Part shown: positions 55,147 through 63,445 of the stretch, in pieces
Position numbering within the stretch: position 1 is the stretch's first letter
How the letters are laid out: every line of letters starts with the position of its first letter
Source: Indibacter alkaliphilus LW1
GTDB taxonomy: Bacteria > Bacteroidota > Bacteroidia > Cytophagales > Cyclobacteriaceae
Direction: 5' to 3'
Assembly (NCBI RefSeq): GCF_000295935.2
Contig: NZ_ALWO02000037.1
Coordinates: 336,259-400,258 of the forward strand
DNA: 64,000 nt
The notes under the pieces: generated by a model
What the model saw: the letters and a program-made list of their open reading frames with translations, nothing else
Database searches by the model: none
What the model was told of the DNA's origin: nothing
Translations under genes and position numbers: made by a program

Positions 55147-55181
55147 AAAAAAGCCAGATGGATTGACCACCTGACTTTTTT
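55147..55181 (-). terminator. Terminator of the aconitase gene
   Basis: On the minus strand AAAAAAGTCAGGTGG and CCATCTGGCTTTTTT form a 15-bp stem that needs two G-U pairs, with a 5-base loop and U-tract. On the plus strand the same positions give A-C mismatches, so it is strand-specific. Confidence 0.78.
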
Positions 55182-55203
55182 AAAGAAATTTATCATCGAG
55201 GGT

Positions 55204-57465
55204 TTAAACCCCCGCTTTGATCAAATTCAATGCTGAACCAGCTTTGAACCATTCAATCTGACCTGCATTGTATGTATGGTTAACTTTAATCTCATCCTTG
55301 CTCCCATCAGCATGGTTAAGGATCACTGTCAGAGATACTCCTGGTTTGAAGTTGGTCAAGCCTACAATATCAATGGAGTCATCTTCCTGTATCAATTCAT
55401 AATCTGCAGGATTGTCAAACGTAAGTGCAAGCATTCCTTGTTTTTTGAGATTGGTTTCATGAATTCTTGCAAAAGACTTCACCAAAATCGCCCTCACTCC
55501 CAAAAACCTTGGCTCCATAGCCGCATGTTCTCTGGAAGAACCCTCACCATAGTTTTCGTCACCTACTACAATAGAGCCAACCCCATGCAGTTTATACTGA
55601 CGTTGTACAGCAGGAACCTCTGCATATTCACCGTTCAATTGATTTTTTACTTTATTGGTTTCATCATTATAAGCATTAACTGCACCGATGAGCATATTAT
55701 TGGATATGTTATCCAAATGACCTCTGAATCTCAACCAAGGCCCTGCCATTGATATATGGTCTGTAGTACATTTTCCTTTAGCTTTGATCAACAACTTAAG
55801 GCCAGCAAGATCAGAACCTTCCCAAGGAGCAAATGGCTCAAGCAACTGAAGTCTTTCAGATTTGGGATCGACGATTACCTCTACTTTTGATCCATCCTCT
55901 GCTGGGGCTTGATATCCGGCATCCTCTACAGCAAAACCCTTACTTGGCAATTCAAGTCCGGCAGGCTCATCCAATTTGACCTGCTCACCATTTTCATTGG
56001 TAAGGGTATCTTTCATTGGATTAAAAGTGAGGTCCCCTGCAATAGCCAAAGCAGTTACGATTTCAGGGGAAGCAACAAAAGCATGGGTATTCGGGTTTCC
56101 ATCAGCACGCTTTGCAAAATTTCTGTTGAAAGAGGTGATAATAGAGTTTTTCTCCTGCTTGTCAGCACCATGTCTGGCCCACTGCCCTATACAAGGTCCA
56201 CATGCATTGGCCAAAACCACTCCCCCCATTTTATCAAAAATATCTAAGAAACCATCCCTGTCAACAGTGAACCTAACTTGTTCAGATCCGGGGGTAATTG
56301 TATACTCAGATTTGGCAAGTAGTTTTTTGTCTACTGCTTGTTGTGCCAAAGAAGCTGCTCTTGATATATCCTCGTAAGAAGAATTGGTACAAGACCCTAT
56401 CAAACCAACCTCTAGCTTAGCAGGCCATCCGTTTTCTTTTACTGCTGCTGCAAATTCAGAAAGAGGCCAAGCCAAATCTGGCGTGAAAGGCCCATTGATA
56501 TGAGGCTCAAGCTCTGATAGATTGATTTCGATCACTTGATCAAAATACTTTTCAGGTTGAGCATAAACTTCAGCATCTCCGTTCAAATGTTCTTTGATGC
56601 CATCGGCCATTTCCGCAATATCCGCTCTGTCAGTACCTTTCAGGTAAGCCGCTGATTTTTCATCGTAGCCAAATATTGAAGTGGTAGCTCCGATTTCTGC
56701 ACCCATGTTACAGATAGTTCCTTTGCCGGTAGCAGAAAGAGAATTGGCTCCTTCACCAAAATATTCAACTACCGCTCCGGTTCCACCTTTTACGGTTAGA
56801 ATTCCTGCAACTTTAAGAATAACATCCTTGGCAGAAGTCCATCCGGATAATTTGCCAGTCAATTTAACCCCGATCAATTTTGGAAACTTAAGTTCCCAAG
56901 CCAATCCGGCCATAACATCACAAGCATCTGCACCACCTACTCCAATAGCAATCATTCCCAAACCTCCAGCATTTGGAGTATGCGAATCTGTACCAATCAT
57001 CATTCCTCCAGGAAATGCATAATTTTCCAAAACGACTTGGTGTATGATACCTGCTCCCGGCTTCCAGAAGCCTATTCCATATTTATTGGATACTGAAGAA
57101 AGAAAATCATAAACTTCTCTGTTTTTATCTTTTGCTTTACTTAGATCGGCATTGGCACCTACTTCTGCCTGGATCAAGTGGTCACAGTGGACTGTAGAAG
57201 GAACTGCAACCTGGTTTCTACCTGCCTGCATAAATTGCAAAAGTGCCATCTGAGCTGTCGCATCCTGCATGGCAACCCTATCAGGTTTGAAGTCCACATA
57301 GGAAACTCCTCTATCAAATGCCTGTGTAGCATCGCCTTGATCCAAATGTGCGTACAATATTTTTTCAGTCAATGTAAGAGGTCTTCCTACTGCTTTCCTG
57401 GCAGCTTCTATCCTTTCAGGATATTTTGAATATACTGCCTTGATCATTTCTATATCAAATGCCAT
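55204..57465 (-). CDS. acn: Aconitate hydratase
   Basis: A 753-residue aconitase isomerising citrate and isocitrate in the TCA cycle. The three cysteines holding the 4Fe-4S cluster are C359 ([12 protein letters not shown]), C422 and C425 ([10 protein letters not shown]). Other signatures are [28 protein letters not shown] and the C-terminal swivel-domain [21 protein letters not shown]. Length and motifs match the mitochondrial-type aconitase found in Bacteroidota. Monocistronic, with a -7 like element at 57518-57511 and its own terminator. Confidence 0.96.
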   Translation of the reverse strand: MAFDIEMIKAVYSKYPERIEAARKAVGRPLTLTEKILYAHLDQGDATQAFDRGVSYVDFKPDRVAMQDATAQMALLQFMQAGRNQVAVPSTVHCDHLIQAEVGANADLSKAKDKNREVYDFLSSVSNKYGIGFWKPGAGIIHQVVLENYAFPGGMMIGTDSHTPNAGGLGMIAIGVGGADACDVMAGLAWELKFPKLIGVKLTGKLSGWTSAKDVILKVAGILTVKGGTGAVVEYFGEGANSLSATGKGTICNMGAEIGATTSIFGYDEKSAAYLKGTDRADIAEMADGIKEHLNGDAEVYAQPEKYFDQVIEINLSELEPHINGPFTPDLAWPLSEFAAAVKENGWPAKLEVGLIGSCTNSSYEDISRAASLAQQAVDKKLLAKSEYTITPGSEQVRFTVDRDGFLDIFDKMGGVVLANACGPCIGQWARHGADKQEKNSIITSFNRNFAKRADGNPNTHAFVASPEIVTALAIAGDLTFNPMKDTLTNENGEQVKLDEPAGLELPSKGFAVEDAGYQAPAEDGSKVEVIVDPKSERLQLLEPFAPWEGSDLAGLKLLIKAKGKCTTDHISMAGPWLRFRGHLDNISNNMLIGAVNAYNDETNKVKNQLNGEYAEVPAVQRQYKLHGVGSIVVGDENYGEGSSREHAAMEPRFLGVRAILVKSFARIHETNLKKQGMLALTFDNPADYELIQEDDSIDIVGLTNFKPGVSLTVILNHADGSKDEIKVNHTYNAGQIEWFKAGSALNLIKAGV

Positions 57466-57510
57466 TGGGATTTTATTTATAATATGTTGAAAAGGTTTCT
57501 AAATTGTCCG

Positions 57511-57518
57511 CAAAGATA
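57511..57518 (-). promoter_or_regulatory. Putative -7 element of the aconitase gene
   Basis: The minus strand reads TATCTTTG at 57518-57511, matching TAnnTTTG, 46 bases before the ATG. No TTTG is seen at 19-21 bases upstream. Confidence 0.45.
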
Positions 57519-57589
57519 AAAATATAGGCCAAAAATGGAAGTAATGAAACTTTATACGGTAGTATTTATACAGATTATAAAAAGCCTGA

Positions 57590-58888
57590 TTACACGAATA
57601 ACCAAATAGATATACCGAAAATCAACAGTGCTATTAAAAAAAAGTAAAAGGTATAGCCTAAAAGTGATTTTGCCGACAATCCTGTGATGGCCAGTAATGG
57701 AAGCGCCCAAAAAGGTTGAAGCATATTACTTACTTGGTCCCCATAGGCAAAAGCAATGATCATGTTCGGTACACTGATATTCATCTGATTTGCAGCTTCT
57801 ACGATTACCGGACCTTGTATGGCCCACTGTCCTCCACCAGATGGCACAAAGAAGTTGATTATAGCAGCACTGAAAAAAGAAAATAATGGAAATGAGCCAG
57901 GCCCCGAATGTTGAACTATCCCATCTGCTATTAAAACCAATAAGCCACTATATTTCATGATACCCAAAATTCCTGCGTAAAATGGGAACTGAATCAAAAT
58001 GTCAGTAGCACCTCTTACTGCTTCGCTGAGCGATGACACATACCGACTGAGGCTTCCAAATGCCAAAAGTCCCAGCCCTAACAGGATGAAATTGACAAAA
58101 TTCAGATCTAAAAACCCCCATCCTTCCTCATAAACTTTACTGAACTCAGATACACTGAGGGCCAAAATAATCAGGCCAATAAGATAGCCCAATTTATCTT
58201 TACTCTCATTTACCACCTTAGTGCTTCTATTTTTTGTGACTTCAACCTGTTTATCTATAGGTTTTTTGGAAAGAAATAAAAGCAATAAAATTAAGCACAA
58301 TATCAAAACCACATTTGTCCAAATATTGAAATCGGAAAAAATAGTTTTATTGATAGTGACAACCCCGATTTTATCCATCAAAAAATGATTCTCTTCTGCA
58401 ACCTTCAAAGTGGATGAACCAGATAAGCCGCCATGCCAAACCAACATTCCCAGATAACCGGAAGCCGCTACAAGAGGATAATTGACGGCTAGCCGCTTTT
58501 CAGTAGCAATTTCACCAATTTTTCTCGCCAATACTGCTCCAAGAATCAAACCAAATCCCCAATTCAAGTAACCTCCGGCCATGGATACCCCCCCTGTAAA
58601 AAGTACGGCGTGGGTATTGGTCTTCACATAGAAGGCAACTTTATCCAGAAAATTATCAACAGGTTGAGACATCGCTAAGGTATGTCCAAAAACCAATATC
58701 AAAATCATTTGAAGCGTAAATTCCAGCAGTTCCCAGAATCCACTTTTCCAAAATTTCAAAACCTGAAATGAATAGAGAAAAATTGATTCATTAGTAGGTA
58801 AAGTAAAACCAACTGCTAAAACATAGACTATCAAGCTCAAAAGTAAAGCTATCTGAAAAGAGGAAGGGAAGTTCAAATTTATTTTCAT
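57590..58888 (-). CDS. Short-chain fatty acid transporter (AtoE family)
   Basis: A 432-residue membrane protein with about twelve hydrophobic segments. The AtoE/TIGR00366 signatures are LQMILILVFGHTLAMSQPV, YLNWGFGLILGAVLARKI, LVAASGYLGMLVWHGGLSGS and FFVPSGGGQWAIQGPVI. It would import acetoacetate or butyrate-type acids. The start is taken as ATG 58888 (MKINLNFPSSF); 17 further codons to 58939 are hydrophilic and unlike the family. The acyl-CoA reductase gene lies upstream on the same strand. Confidence 0.9.
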   Translation of the reverse strand: MKINLNFPSSFQIALLLSLIVYVLAVGFTLPTNESIFLYSFQVLKFWKSGFWELLEFTLQMILILVFGHTLAMSQPVDNFLDKVAFYVKTNTHAVLFTGGVSMAGGYLNWGFGLILGAVLARKIGEIATEKRLAVNYPLVAASGYLGMLVWHGGLSGSSTLKVAEENHFLMDKIGVVTINKTIFSDFNIWTNVVLILCLILLLLFLSKKPIDKQVEVTKNRSTKVVNESKDKLGYLIGLIILALSVSEFSKVYEEGWGFLDLNFVNFILLGLGLLAFGSLSRYVSSLSEAVRGATDILIQFPFYAGILGIMKYSGLLVLIADGIVQHSGPGSFPLFSFFSAAIINFFVPSGGGQWAIQGPVIVEAANQMNISVPNMIIAFAYGDQVSNMLQPFWALPLLAITGLSAKSLLGYTFYFFLIALLIFGISIWLFV

Positions 58889-59004
58889 TGCTAGACTGCT
58901 TGATCGTGAGCTCTCTCTCTTACCTTGTATCAGAAACAAAAATCCAAAGTGAATTGAACAAAGACAGCGTAATTGGTTTTCGTTTGGAAAAAGACATTTC
59001 TAAA

Positions 59005-60018
59005 TCATAGGTTTTCGAGAAACTCAAGGGTATCCACACCATCAGCATAATCATCTAATGCTGGACATTGTGCACGTCCGAAGTCAAAACTTCCTTCATA
59101 CCAAGCATTCTTACTTACTATACACTGGGTTTTATCTGATACTTCCGCCAATTTATTTTTTAAATCATGCAGATCTAAATACTTTTCGTAATACAAAACC
59201 GAAATTGGAGAAACCATTTCCTCACTCTCTTTCAAGAGTAAAAACCCATTGTCAAGATGGGCCTCTTTATTGACGAGATAAATTGACTTGTTATAATCGT
59301 AATTATTCAGGTATTTATGATGATCCGCCATCTGTTTATATCCTTCAATAGCATCCAAAAATTGAGTGAATTCGAAATTTTCCTGCACAAACAATTTGGA
59401 AACATTTCTACAACCCAGTCCGAAATATTGAAAAATATCTCTTCCCAAGTTTATAAAGTCTTCCCTTCCTTCACGCCCATCCAAAACTGCAAGGGAAGTC
59501 CTGTTTTTTCTGATGATATGCGGGTATTTGCCAAAGTAATAATCAAAATATCTGGCAGAGTTATCACTTCCAGTAGCTATGTAGGCATCCTTATTTTTCA
59601 ACATTTCTTCAAAAGACACCATAGACTTGAACCTTGGCTCAATTTCCAAAAGTTTATCAACTAACCAGGTAATGGAAACCGTATCACTTGAGCTTAACTT
59701 TATCGCCGCTTTATGCCCACTAATCAGGACACAAAGCAGGTCATGAAATCCAACTGCAGGAATATTCCCTGCCATCATGATACCGATTGTTTTCGGATTA
59801 TTTACTTTATCCAATTCATAAGATTTTGCCCAATGCTCAAGCTTGGATCTTTCTAAGTATTCACTAATTCCACTGATTGCCGCTTGAACATTGGCAGTAG
59901 TAAACCAATTATTATTATTGCCAACCTTAACAGCTAGCGCTTCAAATTCACTATTTGTCAAAGATTTTAATTTCTCTCCGAGTGAGGCAAAGGCCTGTAT
60001 CCTTTCTTCTAAAAACAT
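59005..60018 (-). CDS. Acyl-CoA reductase, LuxC-like
   Basis: A 337-residue protein of the LuxC/acyl-CoA reductase family, which reduces acyl-CoA or acyl-enzyme to aldehyde with NADPH. Family segments are IGIMMAGNIPAVGFHDLLCVLISGH, GHKAAIKLSSSDT, AYIATGSDNSARYFDYYFGKYP, and the active-site-like YFGLGCRNVSKLFV with its cysteine. ATG 60018 is chosen because a TATCTTTG -7 box sits at 60045-60038; the longer frame to 60117 would place the promoter inside the gene. Divergent from the ferredoxin gene, an arrangement I recall as common in Bacteroidota. Confidence 0.88.
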   Translation of the reverse strand: MFLEERIQAFASLGEKLKSLTNSEFEALAVKVGNNNNWFTTANVQAAISGISEYLERSKLEHWAKSYELDKVNNPKTIGIMMAGNIPAVGFHDLLCVLISGHKAAIKLSSSDTVSITWLVDKLLEIEPRFKSMVSFEEMLKNKDAYIATGSDNSARYFDYYFGKYPHIIRKNRTSLAVLDGREGREDFINLGRDIFQYFGLGCRNVSKLFVQENFEFTQFLDAIEGYKQMADHHKYLNNYDYNKSIYLVNKEAHLDNGFLLLKESEEMVSPISVLYYEKYLDLHDLKNKLAEVSDKTQCIVSKNAWYEGSFDFGRAQCPALDDYADGVDTLEFLENL

Positions 60019-60037
60019 AAATTTTTCATTTGAGCCA

Positions 60038-60045
60038 CAAAGATA
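60038..60045 (-). promoter_or_regulatory. Putative -7 element of the acyl-CoA reductase gene
   Basis: The minus strand reads TATCTTTG at 60045-60038, matching TAnnTTTG, 19 bases before ATG 60018. No good TTTG is found 19-21 bases upstream. It helps decide the start codon. Confidence 0.5.
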
Positions 60046-60167
60046 TTGATTAAAAAAGAAAGACCCTTTTTGATAGAATGAATATAAATTAGTTAGCATG
60101 ACAACTTTTTTTTGCATGATTGGTTATTTGGGTATTAATTTTACATCGAATAAAATTTGAATTTGAT

Positions 60168-60515
60168 ATGGCGATAATGATAACTGACGAATGTATCAAC
60201 TGCGGTGCATGCGAACCAGAATGTCCAAATACAGCAATATACGAAGGCGGGATAGAATGGACCTGGGCCGGAGGGACCAATCTGAATGAGGTCACTAAGG
60301 AAGATGGAACTGTAGTTGACGCTCACGAAAAACAGGAACCTGTCTCAGATGAATTCTATTACATCGTTACTGACAAGTGTACAGAATGCACGGGATTCCA
60401 TGAGGAGCCCCAATGTGCGGCTGTATGTCCGGTTGACTGTTGTGTAGACGACCCTGATCACAGAGAATCTGAAGAAGAGCTTTTGGCGAAAAAGATTTTC
60501 ATGCATGGTGAATAA
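60168..60515 (+). CDS. Ferredoxin with two 4Fe-4S clusters
   Basis: A 115-residue dicluster ferredoxin (start ATG 60168, MAIMITDECINC). Cluster motif 1 is C9-x2-C12-x2-C15-x3-C19-P. Motif 2 is the extended CTEC-x8-C-x3-CP type (CTECTGFHEEPQCAAVCP), as in Allochromatium-type ferredoxins with very low potentials. A ~40-residue acidic insert separates the motifs. It is divergent from the LuxC-like reductase, so a shared electron-transfer role is possible. The frame extends upstream to an ATG at 60120, but that extension lacks family similarity. Terminated at 60514. Confidence 0.94.
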   Translation: MAIMITDECINCGACEPECPNTAIYEGGIEWTWAGGTNLNEVTKEDGTVVDAHEKQEPVSDEFYYIVTDKCTECTGFHEEPQCAAVCPVDCCVDDPDHRESEEELLAKKIFMHGE

Positions 60516-60542
60516 GAGGACTTTGATAGTCCTCTTTTTTTT
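60514..60542 (+). terminator. Terminator of the ferredoxin gene
   Basis: A perfect 9-bp stem AAGAGGACT / AGTCCTCTT (60514-60522, 60528-60536) with loop TTGAT runs into a T-tract to 60542. It begins inside the stop codon. Confidence 0.92.
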
Positions 60543-60697
60543 GATGTGAGGAAAAATACCTCTGATATTTAACCGTTTACCTTAATTTTAGGCCTATTTA
60601 TTTAAAAAAAGTCAAAATTCCCTTGAATATATTTTGTGAATTGATTTAACTTGGAAGTCTAAATATACCAAACACAAACAACAAAATTCTTTGGAAA

Positions 60698-61027
60698 GTG
60701 GAAGATAACAGAGGAAATGATAGAGAAGAAATCTTCTCTAGGAGAGTGAAAGCCGGTAAAAGAACTTATTTTTTTGATGTAAAATCAACCAAATCAAATG
60801 ATTATTACCTAACCATTACCGAAAGCAAAAGGAGATTGAAGGAAGACGGTTTTGTTTTTGAAAAGCACAAGATTTTCCTCTACAAGGAAGATTTTTCAAA
60901 ATTTTTGGAAGCCCTTCAAGATGCCGTAGACCATGTGAAAAATGACTTGATGTCAGACTTTGATTTCTCTCAGTATGAAAATGAGGAATCTGAAAATGAA
61001 TTTGATGATGAATTGAAGTGGGATTAA
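60698..61027 (+). CDS. PUR-domain nucleic-acid-binding protein (DUF3276)
   Basis: A 109-residue single PUR-repeat protein, related to eukaryotic Pur-alpha and Borrelia BpuR, which binds single-stranded DNA/RNA. The core is EEIFSRRVKAGKRTYFFDVK, then NDYYLTITESKRRL and KIFLYKEDFSKFLEALQDAV. The C-terminus is acidic and probably disordered. GTG 60698 is the start, preceded by TTGGAAA. Bacteroidota carry this gene widely; likely a nucleoid or RNA-binding regulator. Monocistronic between the ferredoxin terminator and the AI-2E gene. Confidence 0.9.
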   Translation: MEDNRGNDREEIFSRRVKAGKRTYFFDVKSTKSNDYYLTITESKRRLKEDGFVFEKHKIFLYKEDFSKFLEALQDAVDHVKNDLMSDFDFSQYENEESENEFDDELKWD

Positions 61028-61145
61028 TCCCAGCATTTACGCATCTTTAGAGAAAGTAATTCAACGTTGGCGGAATTCGTTTTGCCATTGCATACTTAAT
61101 TGATAAATTAGGTTTCGTTGAGTTCCTTTCTCTTTTTGTTTACTT

Positions 61146-62228
61146 ATGAAAAAACCCATCTTATACCTTTTAATTATTCTGGTCCTCCTGTTCGTAATAG
61201 GTTGGTATTTTTCAAACATTACTTTTTACTTCGTTTTATCACTTGTAATTGCCGCTATACTCAGACCACTGACTAACAAAATAAATGGAGTACATGTGTT
61301 GGGTCAGAATATCCCCAGGTGGATTGCTATCATGCTTTCTTTCTTTGTCATCGCACTATTTATTTTTTTTATAGGCTTGTTATTTATCCCTTTGATCAGT
61401 GCACAAATCCAGATTATTGCAACCTATGACATGGACTACCTGTATGAACAGATCCAAAACCCTGTAGGTAAAATTGAGGATTTTCTGATCCAATACAATG
61501 TCGTACAAAGCGAACCTGGCTTTTTGATTACACAGGTGAGAGAGTCCCTGATTGCTAGTTTTTCAAAGATCAACTTTCAAGGTATCATCAATACTGTAGT
61601 CAATACAACAAGCTCTTTGTTCATTGCACTCATGGCTGTGAGTTTCATTACATTTTTCCTTTTACTTGAAAATGGACTCCTTCGTAGAAACATCATGAAC
61701 CTCATTCCCAATGCTTATTTTGAATTGGCGGTTTCCACATTCAACAAGGTGGAAAGATTACTATCAAATTATTTGGTTGGATTGCTCATCCAATTGACCT
61801 GTATTTTCTCACTTGCCTCCTTGGGCTTGACCTTGGTAGGGATTGAATATGCGCTTACCATAGCCATGTTTGCTGCTGTAGCGAATCTGATACCTTATGC
61901 AGGACCTATTTTGGGTGCAACTTTTGGGGTAATTGTGGGCTTATCTACTGGTGAGTTTGACACTTCAAATGATATTATTTTAATGATTATCAAGATTCTC
62001 GGTGTGTTTTCAGTCGTTCAGGTCACAGATAATGTTGTGCTTCAACCGCTAATTTTCTCGAAATCGGTAAAAGCCCATCCACTTGAAATTTTTGTTGTTA
62101 TCTTTGCGGGTGCAAAAATCGCCGGTATTTTAGGGATGATATTTGCCATTCCTGTTTATACCATTTTCAGAGTTTCATTCTTGGAATTCTTTAAAGGATA
62201 CCGGGAATACCGAATCTTTAAATTTTAA
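61146..62228 (+). CDS. AI-2E family transporter (paralog 2)
   Basis: A 360-residue AI-2E/PerM-family membrane protein with about eight TM helices. The signature stretch is AAVANLIPYAGPILGATFGV near residue 245, with VQVTDNVVLQPLIFSKSV following. It differs clearly from the 48592 paralog in the N-terminal half, so it is not a recent duplicate. Substrate unknown. ychF begins 17 bases downstream, on the same transcript by spacing. Confidence 0.92.
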   Translation: MKKPILYLLIILVLLFVIGWYFSNITFYFVLSLVIAAILRPLTNKINGVHVLGQNIPRWIAIMLSFFVIALFIFFIGLLFIPLISAQIQIIATYDMDYLYEQIQNPVGKIEDFLIQYNVVQSEPGFLITQVRESLIASFSKINFQGIINTVVNTTSSLFIALMAVSFITFFLLLENGLLRRNIMNLIPNAYFELAVSTFNKVERLLSNYLVGLLIQLTCIFSLASLGLTLVGIEYALTIAMFAAVANLIPYAGPILGATFGVIVGLSTGEFDTSNDIILMIIKILGVFSVVQVTDNVVLQPLIFSKSVKAHPLEIFVVIFAGAKIAGILGMIFAIPVYTIFRVSFLEFFKGYREYRIFKF

Positions 62229-62245
62229 AAAAACAACCATCTTCA

Positions 62246-63343
62246 ATGGCATTACAATGTGGCATCGTTGGTTTACCCAACGTAGGAAAATCTACTTTAT
62301 TCAATGCGCTTTCCAGTGCGAAAGCAGAAGCAGCAAATTTCCCTTTCTGTACTATCGAACCCAATGTGGGTGTGGTGACAGTACCTGACAGAAGATTAAA
62401 AATCCTTGAGTCATTGGTCAACCCCAACAAAGTAATTCCTACGGTGATAGAGTTTGTAGACATAGCAGGGCTTGTCAAAGGCGCAAGTAAGGGGGAAGGC
62501 TTGGGGAATAAATTTCTTGCCAATATCAGAGAAGTAGATGCTATTATCCATGTGATCCGCTGTTTTCAGGATGACAATGTAGTCCATGTGGCGGGATCTG
62601 TAGATCCTCTTTTTGACAAAGAGGTCATAGACACTGAACTTCAGCTCAAAGACCTTGAGTCAGTAGAAAAGAAAATCGCTAGAATTGAAAAAATTGCCAA
62701 ATCAGGGGATGCGAAAGCAAAAAAAGAACTTGAAACCCTTCAAACGTTCAAAGAAGAACTCAAGTCCGGAAAAAATGCCAGAGCAATTGAGGTAGAAAAA
62801 GAAGACCTTGAAGCTGTAAAAGATCTCCATTTACTGACCATCAAACCTGTTCTTTATGTTGCCAATGTAGATGAAGGCAGTATATTGACCGGTAATGAAT
62901 TTGTAGAGAAGTTGAAAGAAAATGTAAAAGATGAGCATGCTGAAGTAATAGTACTCTGTGCAGCTATCGAATCCCAGATTGCTGAGTTTGAGGACCCTGA
63001 AGAGAAGGCTTTGTTCCTATCAGAATATGGATTAGAAGAAAGTGGGCTTAATAAATTGATAGCAGGTGCATATAAACTACTAAACCTGATCACTTACTTC
63101 ACTGCTGGAGTTCAAGAAGTAAGGGCTTGGACAATAAGGCGAGGCTGGAAGGCCCCTCAAGCTGCAGGTGTGATCCATACTGACTTTGAAAGGGGTTTCA
63201 TCAAAGCTGAGGTGATCAAGCTGGAAGATTATGAGAAGTTTAAAACAGAAGCAGCTTGCAGAGAAAATGGTAAAATTTCAATAGAAGGCAAAGAATATGT
63301 AGTAAAGGATGGAGATATTATGCATTTTAGATTTAATGTTTAA
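62246..63343 (+). CDS. ychF: Redox-regulated ATPase YchF (Obg family)
   Basis: A 365-residue universally conserved P-loop NTPase, the OLA1/YchF branch, that binds ribosomes and prefers ATP. G1 is GLPNVGKST (9-17), G2/G3 are NFPFCTIEPNVGVV and FVDIAGLVKGASKGEGLG, and the specificity motif is NVDE in place of the GTPase NKxD. A helical coiled-coil insert (about 130-190) and the C-terminal TGS domain (TGVQEVRAWTI-like FTAGVQEVRAWTIRRG; VIHTDFERGFIKAEVI) complete it. Intact. The cas6-type gene follows 102 bases later. Confidence 0.97.
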   Translation: MALQCGIVGLPNVGKSTLFNALSSAKAEAANFPFCTIEPNVGVVTVPDRRLKILESLVNPNKVIPTVIEFVDIAGLVKGASKGEGLGNKFLANIREVDAIIHVIRCFQDDNVVHVAGSVDPLFDKEVIDTELQLKDLESVEKKIARIEKIAKSGDAKAKKELETLQTFKEELKSGKNARAIEVEKEDLEAVKDLHLLTIKPVLYVANVDEGSILTGNEFVEKLKENVKDEHAEVIVLCAAIESQIAEFEDPEEKALFLSEYGLEESGLNKLIAGAYKLLNLITYFTAGVQEVRAWTIRRGWKAPQAAGVIHTDFERGFIKAEVIKLEDYEKFKTEAACRENGKISIEGKEYVVKDGDIMHFRFNV

Positions 63344-63372
63344 GAAATCTTTAAAAAATATTTGTACTTTTG
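63340..63372 (+). promoter_or_regulatory. Putative promoter of the cas6-type gene
   Basis: TACTTTTG at 63365-63372 matches the -7 TAnnTTTG; a weak -33 TTTA at 63340-63343 lies 21 bases upstream and overlaps the ychF stop. A start near 63378 would leave a ~68-base AT-rich leader before GTG 63446. Confidence 0.45.
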
Positions 63373-63445
63373 CTGGAAACCATATATAAAGTAAACCGTT
63401 AGTAAGTTAAGTTTAATAATTGTTTAAAATTTTATTTTTAATACC

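Noticed and set aside
55276-55752. 158-codon plus-strand frame opposite aconitase
   Set aside because: Antisense to the conserved swivel domain of aconitase. No recognisable motif and cysteine-rich odd composition.
63344-63445. CRISPR leader or repeats upstream of cas6
   Set aside because: The 102 bases after ychF are AT-rich but contain no direct repeats; only a promoter-like element is present.
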